Source of the DNA: Epiperipatus broadwayi
Lineage: Eukaryota; Onychophora; Udeonychophora; Euonychophora; Peripatidae
NCBI GenBank assembly: GCA_028023455.1
Contig: JAQFVV010000030.1
Coordinates: forward strand, 9,512,876-9,576,875
Length of the DNA stretch: 64,000 nucleotides
Reading direction: 5' to 3'
Numbering within the stretch: position 1 is the first letter of the stretch; every line of letters begins with the position of its first letter. The position numbers and the translations under genes are program-made. Positions 46,740 to 58,760 of this stretch are shown here, piece after piece. Below the pieces are notes generated by a model. That model did not search any database. It had not been told where the DNA came from and saw only the letters and a list, made by a program, of their open reading frames with translations.

Positions 46740-47643
46740 GTAAGTAAAAATTTTTAATTTTTTTTTTTAATTTTTTGAAAAAATATATTTTTTATTAATT
46801 TTAGTTTGTAATTAGTGTGTGCTAATTTGTAGTTATATATTTATTTATTTATGCTCATATACAATTCATATCTATCGAAAAATTGGTGTGTGTGTAATTA
46901 TATATTTATGGTCGTATAGAATTCATATTTATCATAATTTTCTAAAGGTAGTTTGTAATACATTTATTTATGCTCACATAGAATTCATATTTATCGAAAA
47001 ATTAGTGTGATTTAGTTTGTAATTATATATTTACTCATATAGAATTCATATCGTAATTAACTTATTAGTATATAATTCATACCGTAATTTTCTAAAGTTC
47101 TATGTACACTAATCCTCTTATTTTTATAAAAATAATGATTTTCAAAAAGTATACTTTTTGAAAACCATTAATTATGTTTATATTATATGGTTTACAAGCA
47201 ATGAGTTATAAGACTAATAAACAAATGTATACAGACAGACATTGCATACACAAACATATAATCCAATTCTGATTCTTGTTTATGTTTATGCTTGATTATG
47301 CTTTGCTTTTGCTATATGTTTCATAACATTATTTTCAAGTCTATAGACTATATGCAAATAAATTATATCTGTGGTACAATAAATATAACAAGATAGCATC
47401 ACTTCTGTACATAAAGAATATAAACATCACTTGTGCATTGCATAAAGAATAAACATCATTGGTGATCACAATGATATAAACATCACTATTGTACACACAA
47501 AAAATATAAAATGAAGAGATAAAACTCATTTTATCAGTGATATAGAAAGTAGCCTACAATTTCTAGTTTTAGACATACAAGAAGCCAATTGCTATGATGA
47601 TTTCTTTTGTATCTTTTATTAGGATGAATCTTTTTCTTTATAG
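46740..47643 (+). other. Candidate intron 1 with short tandem repeats
   Basis: Bounded by GTAAGTA and CTTTTTCTTTATAG. Within it, 46830-47090 holds three to four diverged copies of a ~60-bp unit (GAATTCATATTTATCGAAAA), and 47395-47500 has shorter repeats around ATAAACATCA. Confidence 0.45.
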
Positions 47644-47739
47644 ACGCCTTTGACATTTAGAACATTTGGGGTACAAGATAGAAATGAACAAGTCATATCC
47701 GACTTTGTTTGGAGATTGTGAAGCTATGGATTATCTCAG
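47644..47739 (+). CDS. Candidate first coding exon of an unidentified host gene
   Basis: A pyrimidine-rich acceptor (TCTTTTTCTTTATAG, AG at 47642-47643) and a consensus donor (CTCAG|GTAAGA, GT at 47740) bound 96 bases. The first ATG, at 47684, has an in-frame stop upstream in the same exon. It gives 18 codons plus two bases: MNKSYPTLFGDCEAMDYL, then AG into the next exon (phase 2). The peptide has the mixed composition of a real protein rather than AT-rich noise. I do not recognise the family. The downstream exons were not found, so the gene would need long introns. Confidence 0.45.
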
Positions 47740-48570
47740 GTAAGACATATTATACATGTTTAGAAAGATAATTTTGTAAGGAATAGAAAGAAATTATCAC
47801 TGAAGATGAATTTTAGTTAATGTTAATTTCCAAATTATGAACAAACAATAAAATAATAATTATTTCGAATGTGAAAATTTCTTTTTTTTCCTTATTTTTT
47901 ATATAGTTATCACTATTTATTTTATGCTTATTGTTTTTCTTAATTTTTCTAGTTTCTAGCAATGTAATTGTTTTTGTTCTAACATAATTAAAACTGAAGT
48001 TATTATAAAAATTGTGTCTCAGGCCATTATTTTAAAAAGTTCAATATGGCGGCTTGAAGCTGAAGTAGTTAAATCAATCAAATTTCTTACTTTTCTCAGT
48101 TGAAGATAGATCTAGAAATCATGTAGCTCTTTGGTCCACAACTTTTCATTATTTCATTTTTTATATAAAAAAAATAAAAAAAATCATTACAATTTGATTT
48201 GTGTTACATTTTCTGCATTTTAACTTTAACACTAACAATTTCAAATAAATACACTAATTATTTTTACTAACCGTTTATTTTTAAAATATTATATAATGTA
48301 TCATATACAACAAAGATGATTTAAAAACATTAATATGAAACACTTGCAGTTGTCAAAGTTATAATCTTGACTACTAATCATTTATGAATTTTAAATTATT
48401 CAAAAAGGCAGAATACTAAAGAGTATAATTCAAAAAGTTTATCACAATTGCAATGAATAAATAGGCAAAAAATTATTATTTTCTAATAAATGTATGTACT
48501 GAAGCAGAGTCTAATACAATTATTAAAAAAAATTTCTTCTTCCTTTTCCTATGTATTGATTTCTACTTTA
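47740..48570. other. AT-rich DNA, candidate intron 2
   Basis: A YY1-like AATATGGCGGC at about 48033 is the only notable motif. No exon recognised. Confidence 0.35.
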
Positions 48571-48571
48571 A

Positions 48572-48780
48572 CATATAATACCAATTACAACTTTCTTAAA
48601 CACTTTATCAATACTATTTATTTATGTCAAAACTAACAGTTTCGACTCTCCTGCAGTCATCATCAGAGCTGGATTGTAAAGAGCTCTGATGATAACTATA
48701 GGACAGACAAAACTGTTAGTTTTGATATAAATAAATAGAATTGATAAAGTGTTTAAGAAAGTTGTAAGTGGTATGATATG
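48572..48780. repeat. Palindromic element, ~100-bp arms
   Basis: The left arm (48572-48670) and right arm (48682-48780) are near-complementary, for example AACTTTCTTAAACACTTTAT with its inverse ending near 48763. The loop is about 11 bp around 48676. Each arm contains AGCTCTGATGATGACTGC or its complement, similar to the block after the GIY-YIG domain in PLE-4, so it may derive from a Penelope 3' region. Confidence 0.8.
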
Positions 48781-50344
48781 AATTATATAAAAAAAATGAA
48801 GATTGAGACAAAAAAATAAACTTATTAATAAAATAAAACTGGGTAAATATAAAATTTATTTTTATAGATTATAAAAATAAATATGTTAAAAAAGAGTAAT
48901 GTGCTAAAGAAAAACTAATATATATATATAAATTAATTAACAAATGATTTTAAAGAGATAGTTATGGAGTTTTGAAAACAGGACTTGGGAAGAAGATAAG
49001 TTGGTCTATCTATAGGAAAAATAAATAACGATATCTTGATGAATAAACATTACTTCATATACATCGTTAAAGTGACTTTCCGAAATATAAGCCTATATTT
49101 TCAAAAATTCATACGTATACACTATGCTAACAAACTAATTCATATTTTAAAATATAATTTTAATATTAATAATCTTAATTCTAATATTGCGATTATTCTG
49201 AGTTATAATAATAATATATCAAATTGATTTTTTTTTATTAAAAAACTAGTTGCATAAAGTTAAGCTAATCAGTAAATGAAATTATAATTTTCTAGGGTGT
49301 GACGTAGATTTTTCTAAACAGATAGAGGGTGTGTCAAGACATTTAGATGCAGGAGAGTAATTTGATTTCCTATTAATAGAAGGCTTGCTTTAAAAAAAAA
49401 AAATGATATAAAATAATTATTCATTTTTGGTACAGTGTTAAAGATAAAATAATTGAAGTATAAAAATGTTTTACATTTTGAAATAATTTTTACACGGCGA
49501 ACCTATTAGTAAAATAGATATTTTGCATGCACAAATATACACACACAAAGCTTGATAATTCAACATATAATTTATTATATATAATTTTAAAAATTTATCG
49601 TTATGATTTTTATAATATTTTTGATAATGTATAACATCTCAATTCCATTTTTTCTTATATGCTCTTAATGTCTTTGTAGTTTCTAGTGTTCAACGCCTTA
49701 TTTTTGTACTCATTCTTTAAATATTTGCTAAGCTTTTCTCACATGAAATGTTATTGAAGTAATTAATCAATAAAATATAATGACACAATGCTAAAATTTT
49801 AACAGCATCCATAATAATTTGACATTGCCTGCATAATATACTGAGTTTTATCTATAAAATAACTCCTAGTAGGTGGATTTATGTTTAGTCCATCCATTAA
49901 GGGTTTCTCAAGTATATTTATTAGTTTTAAAAGATTTGTCTGATTTTAACCTATTTGTAGTATATAAATATAACTAATGAGAACGTAAAATAATATTAAA
50001 ATTATCTTGATATAAAATAATATTTATTCTATTTATTCATAAGTAGAAATATGTAATAAATGGGGAAAGTATTTTAAATATTTTATGACTAAATTAGTGA
50101 TTATTTAAAACTTTTTTAACTTTTACTTAAGTAAAAAAATATGCAATTTTTAATTTATTCAGAAATATATACTTCATTAAGTATCTTAATGCTTTTATTG
50201 CATACTAGTCTATTTTAGGCAGGAAAATGTATTTCCAAATTTCATATGTTACAGTGTGATTTTCTGTCACATGATGTTCTCAATACCCATAAAAAATATC
50301 TAGTTTGAAAAAAAAATGATTAGAAATTTATTAATTTTATAAGT
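48781..50344. other. AT-rich intergenic DNA
   Basis: No gene or repeat recognised. A 63-codon frame at 49036-49227 is Asn/Ile-rich and looks spurious. Confidence 0.4.
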
Positions 50345-50530
50345 AACTGAAACACACAGGCTTATTATATACCTGTGTTTATATATGTAATATATAGGGT
50401 ATATGAGCACAGACTCTCCACACTATCTCATAACACTGATACACTTGAACACATATGTTGAAAAGATAAATATTCACCAATATATGTAGTTCATGCTAAA
50501 CCAGCAATCATTAGTTGGTCCAGATTATAA
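50345..50530 (-). repeat. Family B repeat, truncated
   Basis: Starts AACTGAAACACACAGGC, the same end block as at 21370, and stops after GTTGGTCCAGATTA. About 200 bp of the unit are missing. This supports CTGAAACACACAGG as a true end of the family. Confidence 0.75.
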
Positions 50531-52637
50531 GTATATTTCTTGTTTGAGTAGCAACAGTTATATATATTCTTATCTTCTAACTTTCACATACAATGATTTT
50601 TAAACACAAAAATTTATGATGGATTCCATTCTGACAAGCCCTAAATAAGTTTATTTATGCCAAAAAATAAAAATCATTAATTTATTTTTAAAAACTGGAT
50701 GAGTATTCAATAAAAAATTGCCACCTTTTGAAACTGCAAGAAAGAAAACAAAATGGTACTACAATCTCTTGCACTGTTGAAATTGCTAAAATTGTGTTGG
50801 AAGCCAGCATATTGCTTTATAAAGTGTTGATTTTATATAAAGACTTTGACAAAGACTCCACCAAAAAATAACATTAAGCTTCTTACTACAAATAAAGAAT
50901 ATATGTGCAGATTCAGAAATTAATATAAACTTAAAAACAACAATTACAGAAGAGATTGTACCTATTAATTTAAGATGAGGATGCAGTTAGATTTTTGACA
51001 GAATTGAAAAAAAAATAATTAAGATGTAATTGGATCATTTTGAAAGAAAATGTTGAATCAAATATCAAACAGTAAAACAAAAAAATATTTTAGGACATGG
51101 AAAAAAGACTTATTTTGATGTTATGTGGCAGCATTCCAAGTCATCAGTTATTTACCAATATAAGAATCTTCATCTACTTGTATTTAGTAAACATATTTAA
51201 AAATGATAGATAATATCCATTTGGTTCCACAATTATTTTATTTATGAAATAAAATAATATCTGAGATGAAAAACTCAAACTTCAAAGTTCAACTAGTACA
51301 TTGCACCTTGAATTTGTTTGCCATAAATATTACATTAACTTTTATTTATTTTGTAAATACTATCTCACTGTTGAAAACTCTTAATGCTGCTATCCTTCAA
51401 TGTATCAAAGCTACAAACACTTACATAATATTTGATCAGATTCAGAAAGCCCTTTGATATAAAATTTAATGCTCAGTTGATAAAATTCTGAGTCATTCAT
51501 CATTGTGAAAGTAGTAATGTTTATAACAGCAACAACGGATGGATTAAAAGAAAATTATAAGTCCTTGATAGTTATTTACGTCTAATAATAGAATTGAAGA
51601 GTATAATATCTAAACCATCTAGAACTACTTAATTAATAAAAAAAATAACAAACATTGCAAGATGCTTTCAATTTTTATATAAAATGCAGAATATTTCAAT
51701 GTTATTTTTTTGTAGCATTCATCTTCGATGTCATATTCTAGATCTCATATATGTAGATGGGGCTTCCAAAATGTTTCAAATCCTGAAACCATCATGAACA
51801 TTCTTAATAACTTAAAGAAAATCAACCAAATAAATTTATTGCCTGATAATTTTAAATTTTAGCAGAAAATACTATCCTGCTTTCTTCTCTCTCCTGTATT
51901 TCTAAGGACTGATTTAACTTTGCTAATTTAGTGAGAATATTTTTAAAAAATTATTTAATAAGATTGATATAAATATTATAGTCTATCAATCCACCCATGC
52001 AAGTATTTTCAATGCCACTGCCATGGGAATTTTAAGCACCTATGTCCCATGGTTTAATTTTTTGATTGTGACTAACAAAAAGATTAACCAATTTTAAATA
52101 AATGTTATGCTATGAAACTCTTTAGACACATTTGCTATTTCCCTATAGAATTTAATGAATTTTATCGATCTGTTCCAAACTATATTTAAAGATATAAAAG
52201 TTAAACAAATATATCAGTAGTTCAGAGTACTTTTTGTTTCTCTAGCAACTGCAATACTAAAACCACACTTTGTTTTTATCTTAATGAAAAATAATTTAAA
52301 CTTCCATATTCTGTGACCAGTAATATATATAAGAATATTAAAAATACAGATATATCAAACTATTTCAAAATCAACCTTTTCTCACATTTGAAATCCTATC
52401 TCAGATGCATTTAAAATTTATTTTCAATATATATAAAAATGATGATATCCACACTTTTATTGACAGTTATGGATTTACTGTGCAAGATATAAACAAAATC
52501 ATATTCCATATTTTTAAAAAGTGATATACTTATGGAAATATAATATAATAGGCCTCTGATAAGCCCATTATCACTTTAAAAAAGATGTATTTATCATCAC
52601 ATGATCACTATTTCCTATGCTGATGCAAGCAATATAC
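50531..52637. other. Intergenic DNA, possible unrecognised relics
   Basis: 50640-51480 is less AT-rich and could hold a decayed transposase, but no motif is secure. ATCATCACATGATCACTATT followed by TCCTATGCTGATGC at about 52591-52625 matches an isolated family A end. Confidence 0.35.
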
Positions 52638-52752
52638 AGTGAAACAAGGGAAATTGAAAACAAAACCTGTTGAAATCAGCTGTCATGAGGAAACAAAGCC
52701 TATTCAAAGCAAACCTAGAAAAGTTCAAGACCCTACTAGGAAAATTAAGTGA
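52638..52752 (+). pseudogene. Possible Ty3/Gypsy pol fragment (pre-reverse-transcriptase linker)
   Basis: The plus strand encodes VKQGKLKTKPVEIS and, after a one-base shift at 52680, CHEETKPIQSKPRKVQDPTR with KIK before a stop. The GKLK...KP...PR-V...R-K pattern is that of the segment just before the reverse transcriptase in Ty3/Gypsy elements. Nothing more of such an element is seen, so the call is tentative. Confidence 0.35.
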
Positions 52753-55190
52753 CTAACTGGTTTATCTGGGCACAATTGCTGAGATATTCTTGACTTCATT
52801 TAAGGAGAAGTCATAGTACATCCCATATTACTGTTAATATACTTATCATATTAGGAACTTTTCATTTACAAAATGAACATATTTTTCTAAACACTCGTAC
52901 TGTGAGCTTTCATTTATCATTGGTATAAACAATTTTTGAAAAACCTTAGATTCATGTCTCTTCAGAGTATATCGATGATTTAATCAGGGACTAATTTGCA
53001 TAATGTAATATGTGATTGTATGCTTAATTATTATATAATAAACATTGTTAATAGTTTTAATTAACTATTTTTCTTCTTGACATTCAATGATGCTGTATGT
53101 GATCTGTAATTAGTTACATTAAATTAATTTTATATGTAAATTATGTATACCTTAGACATTAAGAATAGCTTAGTTTTGATGAAATCCTTGAAGCTGAGAA
53201 TATATCTTTTTATCCATTACAGATGCTTATAACATATAACAGCTTCTTGTTCGTATTTTATAAATTCAGCACAGTATCTTTAATTATTTATTATAATGAA
53301 TTTATCTACCAGAATAAACATTAGTTTTTTTTTTTTAAAAAATAATAATCAATAAAAGTTCTTGATATTAAGCATTTATACAAGCAATAAAACTTCAAAA
53401 TCAATATTAAATGATTTTTTGAAATTATTTTTCACACTATTTATGCTAAAATTTATAACAAATACTTAAACTTAGCTTCAACTTTTTTTCTCTCGCACAC
53501 ACATCTAAGCACATTAAATAGCTTATTATAGAGCAAATGTGTTTCAATTAAGCTCTCGTATAAGAATAGTGAGTTAAGTATAACCAAAACTGGATCTGTA
53601 GTTGAATGGTTTAGAGACTATCTGCATGAAAATAATTCTAAACTAGAATGAAACCTGAGAAATATTACAAATTCACCTAACTCATATTTGAAGGCCGTCA
53701 GCTAAATTGTGGTTCAAAAATGCCATACTATTGCATTTCTAACATACAAAAGGTTTAATGGGTGATAGAGATGTTGTAAGAGTACTAAGTTTTAGATAGA
53801 GTTGGACTGGTCAGAAAAGTAAACTATAAAATAATATATTTGGCTAAATACCAGCAGCGAATATCTAATTTGATCAAAGCAAATAAAGATGAATAAGGTG
53901 TTGGAATTTCATATAAAAAGAAAAGACAGAAAACTAATAATAAACCTTTGAAAGGCTAACTTTATAGAAGATATTTATTCTGTATACAATTACTAATGAC
54001 GTATGATAATATATAATTTTAGAAAGTTCATAAAAAGTTTTGAGTGTGGAAATGCCAGAAATGGAAATGATCAAAAGACTGTATGCTGCAGAATCTGACC
54101 AGCTTTATCAAAAAGAAAAAAGATATATCTGGTAGTGAAAACTTGGAAAGTTAACTTGGTGGAAGATATTTACCATGTACATGATTACTATTGGATGATG
54201 GTCGTATGTACTTATAACACAAATTTAAAAAAATAAATATATAAGCACAAAACTAGTAGTTATGGTACTGATTTTATCTTCCATGACAATGACCTGTGCT
54301 TAAATCCATGCTAAACCATTTTTTTTTTCAAATCATAATTAGGCTTGGATGTTTTCCTTAACTGATTCGTTACTACTTTAATCATCCAATAATGAGTAGA
54401 AAAAATAGGTATCTTTCCATTCTTAAGTGGAAACTAAAGTATTTGTCTGAGTTGTTAAAATGAGTGTTGGCAATGCACTATTGGCAGACAAGGAGATATT
54501 ATTTTTGCTGTTAAGCTTGAGGTTATATTTACTTTTTATACACAACTTCCACTAAAATCATCATAGTAAGTATAAACTTTGTCTGTTATAGTAATTCTTC
54601 TCTTCCACAAAGTAAATCTTTTTAAAGACGAATAATATGAATTTAAATATTATTAGTAAAGAGAAAAATATCAATAAAGTGGTTTGCGCACTTGGATCAT
54701 AAATTTTATATATGTCTGTCTTCTGTATATGTAGATTTTATAAGTTTCTGGAAAGTTTATCTACTGATTTCCAGTTTTATATCAAGAGTTAGAAATTGTT
54801 TATTGTCATTGGAAATTCTTTTATCCCTTTCAAAGATCTTCAAAATGAATATATATATATATATAAATAAACAATTTTGCTGTTTAACTGAAAGGGGCCC
54901 CCTTGACTCCTTTTGGTGGAATTCAAGGAATGGAGCAGGGAAAATTCCTAAATGTCCATTCTATATATTCTTGCCATTGCATCTATTATTGTTATGTGAT
55001 TTTTCATACAATATATGAACATGAATGGGCTGCTTACCAACATGCATTAGCTATCCTGGTGAATATAATGATTTTTTAACCTCTAAGGTTGAGATAAAGA
55101 AACACCATGATCTTTCTTTTTTATCTCTTAACTGGAATAGTAGTTGAGTTTTCTTAAAGGTAGAATGAAAGTGTGTGTGAATGATTTTTT
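52753..55190. other. AT-rich intergenic DNA
   Basis: A diverged direct duplication (GAAGATATTTATTCTGTAT near 53968 and GAAGATATTTACCATGTAC near 54162) is the only structure noted. A 108-codon frame at 54692-55018 is not recognised. Confidence 0.35.
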
Positions 55191-55639
55191 TCTAATAGAA
55201 ATTTACAATCATGACAGACAAAAATAAATCATGGTTTTTATTTGTGGGAGATTGTAATATTGGCAGCCAAGGCAGCAGTTAATGGCAAAGATGGAGAGTG
55301 CTAAGAATCTCCTGGTTGCAAACTTAGACTGCCATTTGATGATGACCTTCAAGTTCTTACAACTGCAGATCACTTTCAATTGATGGAAGATTGCAAGAAT
55401 TGGAAGAAAAAACTGTCTGTTATTAAATGAGGCATTATTGGTTTTATTGTGAGGTTAGAAAAAAAGGTGGAGAGACAATTGACTTAAAAAAATTGATGTG
55501 TACTGTATTACAAAGGCACAAACAATGGAAGTACAATTGTGGAGATTGATGGTGTATTGAACAGGGTGGCAAGATTACTTATTCAACTTAATAGCAAATA
55601 TCAAATGTATGTAACTCAGGTTCTGATTGTGATGACAAC

Positions 55640-56263
55640 TTTTATATAAATGTATGAAAGGCTTTTGATCAGACCAAACAACATTTTGAAATGTCATAGA
55701 GATTTTAATGTTAAAATTGGTAAACAACTGAAAGATGAAAGTATTGTAGGGATTAATTTGATTATGGTAATAGAAATGAAAAAGGTAATAGACGTGTGGA
55801 GTTTTGAGAAAAAGAAAAACTTTATGAATTCTTTTTTTGAAAAAAAATGTTAAACCAAAATGGACAGGAAAGATTCAAGTTAAGGTAGAGCAGATTGGAC
55901 TTTACTTTGATAGTAATGTTTTTAATAAATTTAACACAAATGGTTATTGATTATTGAGATATAAGATATATGTTAATGCAAAATTAAAAAGATAAAACAA
56001 TATTGGCAGCTAATATTTATAATCTTCAGAAATATTCCAATGAATTTAAATTAGAATTTGCAAATCATTTTCAAATATTAACAGATTTTGAACAAGATTC
56101 AGATTTGAATGAAATCAATAGGAAGATAACTATTACACTTTTAAAACTGCAAAAAGATGGCTGGTACAAAAAGAACAGCATTTATCAATTAAAATTTCTG
56201 CTGAGACAGGATATCATATCTCATCTTGCTTTAAATAATGATCTAGTCCAAATCCAACCTTAA
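55640..56263 (+). pseudogene. RTE endonuclease C-terminal part and linker
   Basis: Frame 55650-55853 has CHRDFNVKIGKQLKDESIVG, equal to the GDFNAK-G endonuclease block with Gly changed to Arg. A relic of the SDH-LV block (NKFNTNGY, about 55928) follows. Frame 56003-56263 (ANIYNLQKYSNEFKLEFANH, then FQILTDFEQDSDLNEINRK) is the linker that precedes the reverse transcriptase in BovB-type RTE. The N-terminal half of the endonuclease is not recognisable. Confidence 0.75.
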
Positions 56264-57560
56264 CTAGATCAGATTGAGCATTCATTACCTCTAACCAATG
56301 CATATGTAAATAGATAATGAATAGTCAATGCCAAGAAAAATCCAATAAGCAATGATGCTCACTGAATCCAAATCTTTCCATTAGGGATGAGGATCTGATA
56401 ATAAATAGTCAAGCTTTTGACATTCTGGAGAGAACTGCTGCCACAGAGTTGAAAGACATTCTCCAGACAATAGTGTCAAGCAAAATCGTTGTTGCAGCAA
56501 GATAATTCCATGTTCAGGACTGGAAGCTTCTAGAATCAAATACAGACATGAGGCAACCTGCAAAATACTGCTGAAAATGTCACTGAGGCAGGCTGTCCCA
56601 GAATAATTTTAAATGGTAAGAAAATTATAAGGGTGCTTGGAGTATCTTTCTATAATTGCATAGCAACTAAATGCTATATCTCACCAATGGTAACAGGCAG
56701 TGTTCTAACTGAGTAAGTAGTGTAAATATGTAAGTGTATATTTGTTTCATGTTATATATATATATATATTCTAATATTTTCACGGATAAAAGATGTCATA
56801 TTATTATTACTATTTGCGGGATATTCCGTGTATTGAAAAAGCTAAATGCTGACATTTCAGTACAATATCAAGTACCTTCCTCAGAGGAAGGTACTTGATA
56901 TTGTACTGAAACGTCAGCATTTAGCTTTTTCACTACACGGAATATCCCGCAAATAGTAATAATAATGACATATATATATATTTACATGTGTTTACACAGT
57001 TGCCATGCAACTATGAGAAGAAGGGGACTTGAAGTGCCCATATAATTTTTCTACCACTTCCAGCTGTTCTGAGTTAGCCTGTCTCATGAGTAGATACAAT
57101 GGCACTTCTGGCTCTATTTGACAGCTTGCCTCATGTCGGTGTTTAGTTCTAGCCACTTCCTGTCATGAGTGTGGACTTACTTCATTTTATCAACTATTTT
57201 GCTTGACTGATATTGTGCGAAAATGTAGATTCTTACTTCATGTAAGTATTTGGTGCTTCTGACTTGAATGTTGACTTGCTTTGATATATCAAATATTTTG
57301 CTTGACTGCTCTTGTAGAATGTAGATTCTGTCTTTCAGCTCTATTTTATGGTTCTTTCCCTTCCTTCTAAAAGCTTGATTATTTATAGCCATAATCCCAT
57401 CACTAAGGAAAACATTCAAATTCAGTGAGCTTCATCACCTATTGGTTCATTCTTGCCATTGTATGTACTTCATCTATTTGTATACCCATTGATTAGAGGG
57501 AATGAATATTCAATCCAATCTAGATAAGACAGGGTTTGAACTAGTCCATATTTAAAGGCA
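56264..57560. other. Foreign DNA splitting the RTE relic
   Basis: Includes the Penelope-derived palindrome (56795-56969) and unassigned sequence on both sides. An 80-codon minus frame (57419-57177) and a 60-codon minus frame (56563-56381) lie here; I recognise neither. Similar phrases on both sides (GCATAGCAACTAAATGC, GTTGCCATGCAACTATGAG) hint at an inverted repeat around the insertion. Confidence 0.5.
56795..56969. repeat. PLE-1-derived near-perfect palindrome (175 bp)
   Basis: The arms mirror each other around 56882: GCGGGATATTCCGTG is matched by CACGGAATATCCCGC, and CAGTACAATATCAAGTACC by its complement, with only a few mismatches. The ACTGAAACGTCAGCATTTAG and ATATCCCGC blocks are the 3' end seen in PLE-1 at 4.74-4.80 kb, 28.4 kb and 29.4 kb. 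This is thus a PLE insertion reduced to two opposed ends. Confidence 0.88.
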
Positions 57561-57564
57561 ATGC

Positions 57565-58738
57565 AAAATATGTACAAATATTTTAAAAGGTGATAAAGAA
57601 GATATCAGAAATTACAGAACTATCAGTCTTTTATCAATTCTATATAAAAAAATTACCAAAATAATTTCAAGTCATTTATAGTGAAATTTGGTTTTTAACC
57701 AACCAAAAGAATAACTGAATTTAAATATAGTGGATCATATCCAAGTCTAGGGAGATGTTATAGGAAAGACCAATGAATATGAGTTGTCTTTATGCAATGG
57801 GTTTGCAGATTATGAAAAGGCATTTGATTCTATAAGAATTTCTTCAGTGATTAAAGCATTGGATCATCAAGGTATAGATCCAGGATATTGTCATATTTTA
57901 AAGAATATTTATAAAAATGCAACAGCAACAATTAGATTAGATAATGATACTAAAAAGATTAACAATAAAAAAAGTGAATAGCAGGGTGATTCATATCTCC
58001 AAAATACAGCAGTTTTGCAAGAAATATTTTGTGGATTAAAATGGGAGCTAAGGAAGTAAAAGTAAATGGAGATGATTTAAGCCATCTATGTTTTGAAGAT
58101 GGTGTAGTTGTTTTTGCAAATAATGCTTTAGAGCTTAATGAAATGTTGCAAGAGTTATCAGATGAAAGTAAGAAAGTAGGATTAAAAGTAAATGTTAAAA
58201 AGACAAATAATGTTCAATGGATTTTTTTTCAAAAAAATAAAATAAAGATTGATAATAATGCATTAGAAGTTATGGATGAAATTAGTCATAGAATTAAACT
58301 GGATTGGAATATTTTTGGTAGAAATAACTTAATATTAAAAGGAGTTCTTCCTTATGGATCTGAGACTTGGACAACTAACAGAAAAGCAATACAGAAACTA
58401 CAGACAACTTAATAAAGTATGAAGAAAGACATGTTAGGAGTAACAAGAAATTGAAAATGAAATACGAGACAAACAAGTGTTACATTATTGAAAGAATTAA
58501 AGAGACTGAAGTGGAACTGCGCTGGACATATTGCTAAAAAAGATAATAAATGGACAGAAACTGAATTCCAAAAGTTTGTAAAAAAATTTGGAAAAGACCA
58601 CATGACATTAGTGGATGAAATAAGTAAGTCTGCTGGGATGATGTGGAGAAGAGAGGGCAGAGATCAGAGAAGATGATTAAACTTGGAGAGACTTGCATCC
58701 TGCAGTGTATTGATGGTGGTTGAAAATGATGATACAAA
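57565..58738 (+). pseudogene. RTE reverse transcriptase and C-terminal domain
   Basis: About 57585-57680 encodes GDKEDIRNYRTISLLSILYK with a following KITKIIS, the motif 1-2 region. Frame 57784-57981 gives DYEKAFDSI (motif A Asp) and GIDPGYCHILKNIYKNATAT, then QGD after a stop. Frame 58029-58412 gives GDDLSHLCFEDGVVVFANN, where FADD has become FEDG so the catalytic Asp pair is damaged, then LQELSDESKKVGLKVNVKKT, diagnostic for the BovB lineage. ETWTTNRKAIQKLQ, LKRLKWNCAGHIAKKDN and GMMWRREGRDQRR close the ORF near 58676. Catalytic loss and stops make it non-functional. Confidence 0.88.
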
Positions 58739-58760
58739 TGGATGTGTGGATTTATATACG

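Larger units (their letters stand above)
55640..58760 (+). mobile_element. RTE LINE relic, BovB type, interrupted
   Basis: Endonuclease, reverse transcriptase and C-terminal parts of one RTE ORF occur in order on the plus strand. About 1.2 kb of unrelated DNA (56270 to about 57500, including a palindrome) lies between the endonuclease linker and the reverse transcriptase. The 3' end matches the RTE fragment at 13265-13410. The element is old, with many stops and indels. Confidence 0.85.

Noticed and set aside
48640-48765. Hammerhead-like CTGATGA...GTCGAAAC in the palindrome at 48.6 kb
   Set aside because: On the minus strand the core words are present and stem II could be GAC/GTC, but an extra T sits at 10.1 and the bases flanking the core do not form stem I with the sequence after the candidate GTT site. 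It is kept as a PLE-like 3' block, not a ribozyme.
50640-51480. Suspected decayed hAT/ZBED-like transposase
   Set aside because: Isolated phrases looked suggestive, but no catalytic or dimerisation motif could be aligned across frames.
54692-55018. 108-codon open frame
   Set aside because: Crosses a TA microsatellite, is rich in Phe/Leu/Ser/Ile from AT-rich DNA, and shows no motif; left unannotated.
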